A stretch of 6,898 bases of DNA from an uncultured Collinsella sp. (GCA_900546105.1 URBP01000095.1:1-6898); one strand, 5' to 3'; shown: positions 1 through 6,234, counted from the first letter of the stretch. Notes: generated from the letters alone by a model not told the origin. Program-made: numbers and translations.

Positions 1-16
1 CAGTCCTGCGCAAGAC

Positions 17-42
17 GAAGGCCACATTAAGTGGCCTTCTTT
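17..42 (+). terminator. Rho-independent terminator of an unseen upstream gene
   Basis: A perfect 9-bp stem (GAAGGCCAC with GTGGCCTTC) closes a 5-base loop (ATTAA) and is followed by TTT. The stem can be extended at its base by partial pairing of 8-13 with 41-46. The T-run is short, but the stem is strong and GC-rich. It reads best on the plus strand, so it probably ends a gene or RNA lying to the left of the window. No product can be named. Confidence 0.7.
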
Positions 43-145
43 GCGTGCGGAACTCGCGATCAATCAAATATATTGCGGGCGGGCACGCGGCCCTCTCGGG
101 TTCGGGGCGCTACGCACCGGATTGGTTGTCTGAATAAAAGAAAGT

Positions 146-173
146 GAAGGCCCCTTTCGGGGCCTTCTTTTTT
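146..173. terminator. Bidirectional terminator 3' of murB
   Basis: A perfect 9-bp stem (GAAGGCCCC with GGGGCCTTC) closes a 4-base loop and is followed on the plus strand by six T. On the minus strand the same stem has a GAAA tetraloop, is preceded by an A-run, and is followed by a U-rich tail (ACTTTCTTTTATT). The murB stop codon lies in the flank of the hairpin, so the element most likely ends murB transcription. It can also stop any rightward transcript entering from the left. Confidence 0.85.
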
Positions 174-1134
174 AGAGGAATTCGCCGACTCGGTGGACTT
201 CGGGTTCGAGGTCTACGTCGAATTGGTCTTTGACGGTTGTTTGGATGTGGCGGATGAGTTCGTCGACATCGGCGGCGGTGGCGTGGTCGGCGTTGACGAT
301 GAAGCCGCAGTGCTTTTCGCTCACCTGCGCGCCGCCGATGGCGTGTCCTCGCAGGCCGGCGTCCATGATGAGCTTGCCGGCAAAGTAGCCCTCGGGGCGC
401 TTGAAGGTGGAGCCGGCACTCGGCATGTCGAGCGGCTGCTTGTCCTCGCGGCGCTGGCGGTAGTCGTCCATGTCGGCCTTGATCATCGCGGCGTTGCCCG
501 GGGCGAGATTGAAAGTGGCCGAAAGCACGACGAAACCGTCGTCGGCAATGCGGCTCTTGCGATAGCCCAGGTTGAGCTCATCGACATCGAACTCAATAAT
601 GCTGCCGCTACCGCGGGTGCCGTCGTCGAGCATGCGGGCGGGCTTGTAGACGCGCACGGACTCCAGCACATCGGCCATGCAAGCGCCGTATGCTCCGGCG
701 TTCATGTAGCAGGCACCGCCGACCGATCCGGGAATGCCCGAGATGGGCTCCATGCCGGTAAGGCCGGCCTCGGCTGCCGCGGCTGCGACATCGGAAAGCA
801 AGGCGCCGGCTGCCGCCGTGACGTGCGTGCCGTCGACCGTAATGTCGGAGAGGCCCTCGCCCAGCGCTACGACGACGCCGCGGATGCCCTTGTCGCCGAC
901 GAGCAAGTCGGAGCCGTTGCCCACGATGGTGAGTGGTAGATTGCAGCGATAGCAGGTATCGAGCGTGGCGACGAGGCCCTGCTCGGTATCGGGCGTGACA
1001 AAGACGTCGGCCGGACCGCCGATCTTAAACGTGGTGTGCTCGCGCATGGGCTCGCTCATCAGCACGTTGTCCTCGCCGGCAACGCCAGCGAGCGCGCACA
1101 GCAGGTCCTCGTTAAAAAAATCGTTCTCGTGCAT
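172..1134 (-). CDS. murB: UDP-N-acetylenolpyruvoylglucosamine reductase MurB
   Basis: MurB is the cytoplasmic FAD enzyme that uses NADPH to reduce UDP-GlcNAc-enolpyruvate to UDP-MurNAc, the second committed step of peptidoglycan precursor synthesis. The chosen start gives 320 residues, a normal length. Visible motifs are the N-terminal FAD segment REHTTFKIGGPADV (31-44), GNGSDLL (72-78), the FAD-binding GIPGSVGGACYMNAGAYG (133-150), GYRKSR (190-195), GSTFKRPEG with the proton-donor serine S242, and LEPEVHRVG (309-317) with the catalytic glutamate (probably E312). An in-frame upstream start at 1233 would add 33 residues unlike any MurB. The ATG at 1134 is preferred because an AAGGCGG ribosome site lies 8 bases upstream and the conserved domain begins soon after. 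The gene is transcribed divergently from the LacI-type regulator and stands alone here. Nothing ties its function to the neighbouring sugar genes. Confidence 0.95.
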   Translation of the reverse strand: MHENDFFNEDLLCALAGVAGEDNVLMSEPMREHTTFKIGGPADVFVTPDTEQGLVATLDTCYRCNLPLTIVGNGSDLLVGDKGIRGVVVALGEGLSDITVDGTHVTAAAGALLSDVAAAAAEAGLTGMEPISGIPGSVGGACYMNAGAYGACMADVLESVRVYKPARMLDDGTRGSGSIIEFDVDELNLGYRKSRIADDGFVVLSATFNLAPGNAAMIKADMDDYRQRREDKQPLDMPSAGSTFKRPEGYFAGKLIMDAGLRGHAIGGAQVSEKHCGFIVNADHATAADVDELIRHIQTTVKDQFDVDLEPEVHRVGEFL

Positions 1135-1142
1135 ACGAATAT

Positions 1143-1150
1143 CCGCCTTT
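1143..1150 (-). promoter_or_regulatory. Ribosome binding site deciding the murB start
   Basis: On the minus strand AAAGGCGG lies 8 bases before the ATG at 1134-1132. This is a good Shine-Dalgarno match and supports the 320-residue MurB over the longer open frame that begins at 1233. Confidence 0.65.
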
Positions 1151-1177
1151 TGGTGGTCGTTGTCATCAATCGATTGC

Positions 1178-1206
1178 AATATACCCCACCCGGACGGATT
1201 TGGTGC
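1178..1206 (-). promoter_or_regulatory. Probable murB promoter
   Basis: On the minus strand TATATT (1183-1178) is a near-consensus -10 hexamer, 43 bases from the murB start. At a 17-base spacer the -35 position reads GCACCA (1206-1201), which is weak. Transcription would start near 1170 and give a leader of about 36 bases. The assignment rests on the -10 alone. Confidence 0.45.
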
Positions 1207-1238
1207 GCTGGCGGCGATAAAACAGCCGTCCACCGGAT

Positions 1239-1255
1239 TGGTAAAGTGTTTATCA
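1239..1255. promoter_or_regulatory. Possible autoregulatory operator of the LacI-type gene
   Basis: TGGTAAAGTGTTTATCA is an imperfect palindrome of the form TG-n-TAAA-nnn-TTTA-n-CA. It matches the half-sites of the two strong operators before xfp but has a 3-base centre where they have 4. It lies just upstream of a -10 box (1277-1282) for the regulator gene, covering or abutting its -35 region, where a bound repressor could block transcription. The altered centre makes binding by the same protein uncertain. Confidence 0.35.
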
Positions 1256-1276
1256 CCGAGGTAGAGGGGTAGTCGC

Positions 1277-1282
1277 TATACT
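1277..1282 (+). promoter_or_regulatory. Probable -10 box of the LacI-type regulator
   Basis: TATACT is a near-consensus -10 hexamer, 35 bases before the ATG of the regulator. No good -35 is seen at 16-18 bases; the best candidate, TCACCG at 1253-1258, is poor. The gene may be weakly expressed or rely on another factor. Confidence 0.4.
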
Positions 1283-1317
1283 TTCAAGAGATTGCGCGTA
1301 AACCCGGAAGGAGCGAG

Positions 1318-2346
1318 ATGGCCAACAAAGTCACCCTCAAGCAGATCGCCCAGGAGGTGGGGCTTTCCCCCTCGTCGGTCTCGCTTGTTCTCAATAATCG
1401 GCCCTGTCGCATCTCGGAAGAAAACCGCAAGCTCATCAAAGAGGTCGCGGCGCGCAACCACTATGTTCCCAACCAGATTGCGCGCAGCCTGGTCATGCGC
1501 GAGTCGCGCACGCTGGGCCTTATCGTCCCTAACATCGAGAGCCGCTTTTTTGCCTCGCTCGCCGGTAGCCTGGAAAAGCGCTGCCGCGAGGACGGCTATG
1601 CGCTCTTCATTACCAGCTCGGGCGGAAGCGCCGATGACGATCTGGAGCTGCTGCGCCAGCTGGTGACGCGCGGCGTTGATGGCGTCTTCCTGGTGGTGGG
1701 TGACGAGTTCTCCGATGACCGCGCCCTGCGCGAAGAGGTCAGCCACCTGCCCATCCCGGCCGTAATGGTCGACCGTGCCATTGAGGGGCTCGAGTGCGAC
1801 AAGGTGATGTTCGACCACGAGATGGGCGGCTATATGGCCACCCGCTATCTGATCGAGCAAGGCCACCGCCGTATTGCCTGCCTGGTTAATGCCCGCCGTT
1901 CCAATACGGGTCGCAAGCGACTTGCCGGCTATGAGCGCGCGCTGCGCGAGGTTGGCCTGCCGATCGACGCGCGTTTGGAGTTTGAGAGCGAGTACTACAT
2001 TCCGAGCGCATACGAGGCCTCGGAGGCAGTGCTCGCAACTGACGCCACTGCCGTGTTCGCAAGCTCGGATAACATTGCCCTCGGTTTGCTCAAGCGCTTG
2101 CACGAGATGGGGAAGAGCATCCCGGGCGATATCTCGGTGGTGAGCTATGACAACTCGGCGGCCGACGTTCTCTTTGAGCCGGCACTGACCGCGATTGAGC
2201 AGGACCCTGGTGTCCTTGCGGAGCATGCTTTTGGCTGCATGTCCAAGCGTCTTGCCGGTAGGGGCGGCAGGCGTGCCGAAGAGGTCGTTCTGGAGCCGGA
2301 GCTTATCGTTAAGGACAGCGTGCTCGAGCTTACTAAACACAACTAA
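1318..2346 (+). CDS. LacI-family transcriptional regulator, likely controlling xfp
   Basis: This is a 342-residue LacI/GalR-family DNA-binding regulator, full length for the family. The N-terminal helix-turn-helix spans about residues 5-27 (TLKQIAQEVGLSPSSVSLVLNN). It is followed by a third helix and the hinge helix (YVPNQIARSL, 49-58) that inserts into the minor groove at a central CG step. The ligand-binding core begins at LGLIVPNIESRFF (66-78). It keeps the family marks VMVDR (149-153), GHRRIACL (182-189), SSDNIALG (249-256), VVSYDN (274-279) and TAIEQDP (291-297). AAGGAG at 1308-1313 precedes the ATG by four bases. The gene is divergent from murB and 204 bp upstream of xfp in the same direction. 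Paired palindromes on the xfp promoter have the central CG typical of LacI-family operators, so xfp is the inferred target. The effector is unknown; a sugar or sugar phosphate is usual for the family. Confidence 0.93.
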   Translation: MANKVTLKQIAQEVGLSPSSVSLVLNNRPCRISEENRKLIKEVAARNHYVPNQIARSLVMRESRTLGLIVPNIESRFFASLAGSLEKRCREDGYALFITSSGGSADDDLELLRQLVTRGVDGVFLVVGDEFSDDRALREEVSHLPIPAVMVDRAIEGLECDKVMFDHEMGGYMATRYLIEQGHRRIACLVNARRSNTGRKRLAGYERALREVGLPIDARLEFESEYYIPSAYEASEAVLATDATAVFASSDNIALGLLKRLHEMGKSIPGDISVVSYDNSAADVLFEPALTAIEQDPGVLAEHAFGCMSKRLAGRGGRRAEEVVLEPELIVKDSVLELTKHN

Positions 2347-2350
2347 ACAC
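2332..2350 (+). repeat. Short tandem repeat at the end of the regulator gene
   Basis: ACTAAACAC occurs twice (2332-2340 and 2342-2350) with a 10-base period. It spans the last codons (Thr-Lys-His-Asn) and the TAA stop at 2344-2346. The second copy supplies the left arm of the weak palindrome at 2341-2358. It may be a chance or slippage duplication. Confidence 0.6.
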
Positions 2351-2358
2351 GTTTACCA
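2341..2358. promoter_or_regulatory. Weak distal operator-like palindrome
   Basis: AACTAAACACGTTTACCA has TAAA and TTTA arms separated by 4 bases, as in the strong operators, plus a matching CA at its right end. Only about 10 of 18 positions agree with the best site. It overlaps the regulator's stop codon. Its centre is 105 bp from the next site, which would place it on the same helical face and allow looping. This is suggestive only. Confidence 0.3.
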
Positions 2359-2445
2359 ATTTGCAGAGACCGAATGTGGAGCACCTGTGACAATCAACGC
2401 CGCAGGTGAATGTCGCGTTTTGCTAATCGATGGGATTGATAAGGG

Positions 2446-2463
2446 TGGTAAAACGTTTTTTCA
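2446..2463. promoter_or_regulatory. LacI-type operator, upstream copy, before xfp
   Basis: TGGTAAAACGTTTTTTCA is an imperfect palindrome centred between 2454 and 2455. It agrees with the copy at 2467-2484 at 15 of 18 positions. The symmetry extends outward to GG and CC (2444-2445 and 2464-2465). It carries the AAAACGTTTT core with a central CG that LacI-family hinge helices recognise. It lies just upstream of and touching the -35 region of the probable xfp promoter, so binding would favour repression. Confidence 0.7.
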
Positions 2464-2466
2464 CCA

Positions 2467-2484
2467 TGATAAAACGTTTTAGCA
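2467..2484. promoter_or_regulatory. LacI-type operator, promoter-proximal copy, before xfp
   Basis: TGATAAAACGTTTTAGCA contains a perfect 12-bp palindrome (TAAAACGTTTTA) with matching TG and CA ends. Its centre (2475/2476) is exactly 21 bp, two helical turns, from that of the upstream copy. It fills the space just upstream of the -10 box at 2487-2492, so a bound repressor would exclude RNA polymerase. The regulator encoded immediately upstream is the obvious candidate to bind it. Confidence 0.75.
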
Positions 2485-2486
2485 AA

Positions 2487-2492
2487 TATACT
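2487..2492 (+). promoter_or_regulatory. Probable -10 box of xfp
   Basis: TATACT is a near-consensus -10 hexamer placed 3 bases after the proximal operator. No recognisable -35 is seen at normal spacing; 2464-2469 reads CCATGA. Transcription from near 2499 would give a leader of about 52 bases. That leader has a GGAGGG run at 2518-2523 and the actual ribosome site AAGGGA at 2537-2542. Confidence 0.5.
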
Positions 2493-2550
2493 GGTCCCAA
2501 CGAAAGGTTGCCGTATTGGAGGGTGACCGCACAGCGAAGGGACATAAACA

Positions 2551-5058
2551 ATGGCTAAAACACTGGGGACGCCGTGGCAAAAGCTGGGCCACGAGGTGCC
2601 GGCTTCCGAGCTCGAGGGCGTCGACCTGTATTGGCGCGCATCGAACTATCTGTCCGTCGGTCAGATCTACCTTCGCTCTAACCCGCTAATGCGCCCCGAC
2701 TTTGTCGACGAGAAAACCGGTGAGGTGCGCGACTTCGGTCGTCCGGACGTTAAGCACCGCCTGGTTGGCCACTGGGGCACCACGCCCGGCATCAACTTCC
2801 TGTTCGGTCACGTCAATCGACTGATCGCCGACCACAACCAGAACGCCATTTTCTTGATGGGCCCGGGCCACGGTGGCCCTGCTGGCACCGCCCAGTCGCT
2901 GCTCGATGGCACCTACCGTGAGATCCGCCCCGACATCACCAATGACGAGGCCGGCCTGCAGAAGTTCTTCCGCCAGTTCTCCTATCCCGGCGGCATCCCG
3001 AGCCACTTTGCGCCCGAGACGCCCGGTTCCATCCACGAGGGCGGCGAGCTCGGCTACACGCTCAGCCACGCTTACGGTGCCGTCATGGACAACCCGAGCC
3101 TGTTGGCCGTGGCCGTGGTGGGCGACGGCGAGTCCGAGACCGGCCCGCTCGCGACCTCTTGGCAATCCAACAAGCTCGTGAACCCGGCAACCGACGGTAT
3201 CGTTTTGCCGATCCTGCACCTCAACGGCTACAAGATCGCCAACCCCACCATCCTCGCCCGCGTGTCCGACGAAGAGCTCACCAAGTTCTTTGAGGGCATG
3301 GGCTATAAGCCGCACTTCTTTGTCGCCGGCTTTGACGACGAGAGCCACGCAAGCATTCATGCGCGTTTCGCTGCCCTGTTTGAGCAGGTCTTCGATGAGA
3401 TCTGTGACATCAAGGCAACCGCGCAGGCCCAGGCCGCCGCAGGCGAGACCGTGGTCCGCCCGGCCTACCCCATGATTGTGTTCCGCACGCCCAAGGGCTG
3501 GACCTGCCCCAAGCAGATCGACGGCAAGAAGACCGAGGACTCCTGGCGCGCGCATCAGGTGCCGCTGGCGAGTGCCAAGGACACCCACGAGCACTTCCGC
3601 GTGCTGCGCGAGTGGCTGCGTTCCTACAAGCCCGAGGAGCTCTTTACGCCCGAGGGCCAGGTGCGCCCCGAGGTGACGGCCTTTATGCCGACCGGCGAGC
3701 TGCGCATCGGCGCCAACCCCAACGCGAATGGCGGTAAGGTGCGTCGCGAGCTCGAGCTGCCCGATATTCATGCCTACGAGGTCCCCGTCGACACTAATGG
3801 TCATGGCTGGGGCTCCACCGAGGCCGCCCGCGTCTTTGGTGAGTACACTGCCGACGTTCTGGCCAAGAACATGGATGACTTCCGCATCTTCGGTCCCGAC
3901 GAGACCGCGTCCAACCGCCTGCAGGCTGCCTACAAGGTGACCAAGAAGCAGTGGGACGCCGGCTTCTACGAGGACGAGGCCAACGACGAGCTGCTGGCAG
4001 GCTCCGGTAAGGTCGTCGAGCAGCTGTCCGAGCACCAGTGCGAGGGCTTCCTCGAGGCCTACGTGCTCACCGGCCGCTCCGGCGTGTGGAGCTCCTACGA
4101 GAGCTTTGTCCATGTGGTCGACTCCATGGTCAACCAGCACTGCAAGTGGCTCGAGGCTACCAAGCGCGAGATTCCGTGGCGTGCCCCCATCAGCGGCCTT
4201 AACATTTTGCTGTCGAGCCACGTCTGGCGTCAGGACCACAACGGCTTCTCGCACCAGGACCCCGGCTTTATCGACCTGCTGCTCAACAAGGCCAACGACA
4301 CGCACATCGTGAATGCCTACTATCCGGCCGACGCCAACATGGCCCTTGCCGTTGCCGAGCGCGTCTACCAGTCCACCGACTGCGTCAACGCCATCTTCTG
4401 CGGCAAGCAGCCTGCTCCGACCTTCCAGACGGTCGACGAGGCCAAGGCGGAGCTCGCCGAGGGCGTTGCGACCTGGGAGTGGGCATCGACCGCCGATTCG
4501 CTCGCCGAGGCCGATGTCGTGGTCGCCACCTGCGGCGACGTGCCGACGCTCGAGGCTCTGGCTGCAACCGACATGCTGCGCGAGCTGGGCATCAAGGTAT
4601 GGTTCGTCAACGTGGTCGATCTGCTCAAGATCCAGAACGTCTGCGAGAACGACCAGGCTCTCAGCGACGAGCGCTGGGCTGAGCTGTTCGGCTGCGGCGA
4701 GAAGCCCGTCCTCTTCGCGTTCCACGCCTATGCCGGCACGATTCGCCGCCTGATCTGGAACCGCCCCGGCCACGATGCCTTCCGCGTCCACGGCTACGAG
4801 GAGAAAGGCTCCACGACAACGCCGTTCGACATGCTGCGCCTGAACAACATGGACCGCTGGACACTGGCCGCCGACGTGCTGCGCATGGTCGACGCCGATA
4901 AGTTTGCCGAGCAGATTGATAAGTGGGAGGCATTCCGCACCGAGGCCTTTGAGTTCGCGTGCGATGGTGAAGGTTGGCGAGACGATGGGTTCACTGATGT
5001 TGAGTCCTGCGCCGAAGCCTTGTGCGAAGGTGGTTTTTCCTGCGCCGAGTGGCCCTGA
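2551..5058 (+). CDS. xfp: Phosphoketolase (Xfp), 3' end replaced at a chimeric join
   Basis: Phosphoketolase is a cytoplasmic, thiamine-diphosphate-dependent enzyme. It splits xylulose 5-phosphate, and often fructose 6-phosphate, with phosphate into acetyl phosphate plus glyceraldehyde 3-phosphate or erythrose 4-phosphate. It is the core step of the bifid and heterolactic shunts. Visible motifs are VGHWGTTPG (H74), GPGHGGPAG (H107), IPSHFAPETPGS (H152), the diphosphate/Mg site GDGESETGP (191-199) with N225, HQCEGFLEAY (495-504, with the likely catalytic Glu E498), and WRQDHNGFSHQDPG (559-572). The ATG at 2551 has AAGGGA 8 bases upstream. The protein is native to about D805. Residues 806-835 are unrelated to phosphoketolases and are antisense to tsaE, so the usual C-terminal tail, about 20 residues or more, is missing. 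The true gene is presumably intact in its source genome. Paired palindromes upstream suggest control by the adjacent LacI-type regulator. Confidence 0.93.
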   Translation: MAKTLGTPWQKLGHEVPASELEGVDLYWRASNYLSVGQIYLRSNPLMRPDFVDEKTGEVRDFGRPDVKHRLVGHWGTTPGINFLFGHVNRLIADHNQNAIFLMGPGHGGPAGTAQSLLDGTYREIRPDITNDEAGLQKFFRQFSYPGGIPSHFAPETPGSIHEGGELGYTLSHAYGAVMDNPSLLAVAVVGDGESETGPLATSWQSNKLVNPATDGIVLPILHLNGYKIANPTILARVSDEELTKFFEGMGYKPHFFVAGFDDESHASIHARFAALFEQVFDEICDIKATAQAQAAAGETVVRPAYPMIVFRTPKGWTCPKQIDGKKTEDSWRAHQVPLASAKDTHEHFRVLREWLRSYKPEELFTPEGQVRPEVTAFMPTGELRIGANPNANGGKVRRELELPDIHAYEVPVDTNGHGWGSTEAARVFGEYTADVLAKNMDDFRIFGPDETASNRLQAAYKVTKKQWDAGFYEDEANDELLAGSGKVVEQLSEHQCEGFLEAYVLTGRSGVWSSYESFVHVVDSMVNQHCKWLEATKREIPWRAPISGLNILLSSHVWRQDHNGFSHQDPGFIDLLLNKANDTHIVNAYYPADANMALAVAERVYQSTDCVNAIFCGKQPAPTFQTVDEAKAELAEGVATWEWASTADSLAEADVVVATCGDVPTLEALAATDMLRELGIKVWFVNVVDLLKIQNVCENDQALSDERWAELFGCGEKPVLFAFHAYAGTIRRLIWNRPGHDAFRVHGYEEKGSTTTPFDMLRLNNMDRWTLAADVLRMVDADKFAEQIDKWEAFRTEAFEFACDGEGWRDDGFTDVESCAEALCEGGFSCAEWP
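4951..4965. other. Chimeric junction with 15-base shared overlap
   Basis: GAGTTCGCGTGCGAT reads as EFACD on the plus strand, fitting the conserved phosphoketolase tail. On the minus strand it reads as the end of TIAREL, fitting conserved TsaE. To its left only xfp makes sense; to its right only tsaE does. Sources on the two sides look like different actinobacterial lineages. No transposase, inverted repeat, integrase or target duplication is seen here. A short exact overlap between unrelated sequences is what a misassembled contig looks like. Confidence 0.8.
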
Positions 5059-5208
5059 GAGGAGTATGACGTCTCCGCCGTGGGTGAGGTGTGCGACTTG
5101 TTTGCCGAGTTCGCGCATGGCTTCGCCGGTTGTCGCTTCGACGGTGACGGTTTTGGCAGTGCCTTCGCTGGTGTTTTCGTTGGCGTCAGTAATGGTTGCC
5201 TCGCTCAT
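4951..5208 (-). CDS. tsaE: TsaE, tRNA t6A biosynthesis ATPase, truncated at the join
   Basis: TsaE (YjeE family) is a small ATPase that works with TsaB and TsaD to make N6-threonylcarbamoyladenosine at position 37 of ANN-decoding tRNAs. About 86 authentic residues remain. They comprise a variable N-terminus, the Walker A motif GPLGAGKT (52-59), FAQGFGAGL (61-69) and the switch segment IVSPTFTIAREL (75-86). The remaining part of the domain, including the Walker B region, is missing because the frame enters antisense xfp at about 4951. The open frame continues far into xfp but codes for nothing recognisable there. The ATG lies one base after the holA stop (TAACATG), so translation is probably coupled to holA. 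AAAGGA lies 13 bases upstream of the start. In bifidobacteria tsaB, a RimI-type acetyltransferase gene and tsaD usually follow; they are absent here because of the join. Confidence 0.85.
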
Positions 5209-5209
5209 G

Positions 5210-6187
5210 TTAGTTAGTTCGTCCTTTGCTGCTGATCAGTTCGATGGATCGTTCCAGCGCGTAGACAGGGTCCGATCCGTTGGTTTTGCTTTGTTCGTCG
5301 GCCCATGCGAGCATTTGGATGCATCGTCTCATGCCGTCGGAGGTCCATCCGGAGAGCTGTCTGGTGGCGTTTTTCAGCACCCATGAATTGGTTTTCGCTT
5401 CCGCTTCGCTGATGGTGCCGGAGCGTACGGCTGAGGCTTTGGCCATGGTGCGTAGTTTCATGGCGAGCGCTCCGATGAGTGCGATTGGCGCGGTGCCTTG
5501 TTCTATTGAGGCGCGCATGGCGATGATGGCGTCGGCGGCACGTCCGGAGAGTGCGAGGTCGGCGACACGGAAGCCGTCTACTTGGGGATTTGCTGTGAGG
5601 TATTGGTTGACGCGTTCCAATGTTATGGGATTGTCGTCGAAGTCGAAGCAGAGTTGTCCTGCCATGGCTGCGAGTTCGCCGGTTTTGTCGCCGAGTACGG
5701 CCACGAGTTGTTGTGCGGCCATGGGTTCGATGCGTCGGTTGCGTCGTTCGAAGCATTGTATGGTGAAGTTGAGTTTCGCTTCGGCTTTTTTGAGGTCGGC
5801 TACGGTTTCTTTGACGGCTCCGGCTTTGGTGAGTTGGTCGATGAGTCGTTTGCCTTTGATGCCGCCTTCGTGTTGGCAGATGACGATGCTGGCTTCGGCT
5901 GGATTGTTGACGGCTTGCTTGCAGTAGGCGACCATGGTTTCGCCGAGTTTGTCGTCGGCGTTTTGCAGGTTGGATACGATGACGATTGATCGTTCGGAGA
6001 GCAGTGATGGGCTTACCGCTTCGTCGAAGGCGTAATGATCGGCGTTGGTTGCGTCGAGTTCGATGGTTTCCGCGTCGGGGTGTTTGCGTTGCGCTTGGTG
6101 GCGCAGGTCGCGTACGGTCTGCTCGTTGAGGTACGGGTCGCCTCCGTAGATGAGGTGGAAGGGCGTTGTTGCGGATGGTTTCGGCAT
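5210..6187 (-). CDS. holA: DNA polymerase III subunit delta HolA
   Basis: HolA is the delta subunit of the clamp-loader complex, which opens the beta sliding clamp so it can be loaded on primed DNA. The product is 325 residues from the ATG at 6187, normal for the family. The N-terminal segment TPFHLIYGGDPYLNEQTVRD (8-27), the stretch around ELDATNADHYAFDEAVSPSLLSERSIVIVSNLQN, and the C-terminal helical collar domain (WVLKNATRQLSGW near the end) match actinobacterial HolA proteins. No Walker A motif is present, as expected for delta. An in-frame TTG at 6217 would add 10 residues. The ATG is preferred because related proteins, as I recall them, start only a few residues before the PFHLIYGGD segment, though neither start has a strong ribosome site. 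The gene follows comEC by 47 bases and abuts tsaE, so the three are probably cotranscribed. Confidence 0.9.
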   Translation of the reverse strand: MPKPSATTPFHLIYGGDPYLNEQTVRDLRHQAQRKHPDAETIELDATNADHYAFDEAVSPSLLSERSIVIVSNLQNADDKLGETMVAYCKQAVNNPAEASIVICQHEGGIKGKRLIDQLTKAGAVKETVADLKKAEAKLNFTIQCFERRNRRIEPMAAQQLVAVLGDKTGELAAMAGQLCFDFDDNPITLERVNQYLTANPQVDGFRVADLALSGRAADAIIAMRASIEQGTAPIALIGALAMKLRTMAKASAVRSGTISEAEAKTNSWVLKNATRQLSGWTSDGMRRCIQMLAWADEQSKTNGSDPVYALERSIELISSKGRTN

Positions 6188-6234
6188 AGTATTCAATCTC
6201 GCTGTATCGGTGGACAAGATTCATTCGTTCCATT

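Noticed and set aside
3..137. A plus-strand open frame from the left edge ending in TAA at 135-137, with a terminator 8 bases later
   Set aside because: The 44 codons resemble no family I know, the frame runs straight through the terminator hairpin at 17-42, and no ribosome site supports an internal start such as the GTG at 45.
193..939. A 248-codon plus-strand open frame opposite murB
   Set aside because: It is a shadow of murB, whose motifs are unmistakable. The translated product is low-complexity and resembles no family.
2382..2408. CACCTG/CAGGTG hairpin after the regulator gene as a terminator
   Set aside because: The stem is only 6 bp with a 15-base loop and no T-run follows directly. 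Whether transcription ends between the regulator and xfp cannot be told.
2411..2428. CGTTTTGC half-match to the operator upstream of the main pair
   Set aside because: Only one arm matches; the other shows no symmetry, and the distance to the next site (about 38 bp) fits no clear phasing.
2686..4950. Very long minus-strand open frame running from tsaE through the whole of xfp
   Set aside because: Only the first 86 codons from 5208 resemble a protein family. The rest is the antisense of a GC-rich, codon-biased gene that lacks the codons giving stops on the other strand. It is not a fusion protein.
4900..5060. Transposon, prophage or integron boundary at the join
   Set aside because: No transposase, integrase, inverted repeats or target duplication are seen. 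Both flanks are ordinary chromosomal genes cut in mid-coding sequence.
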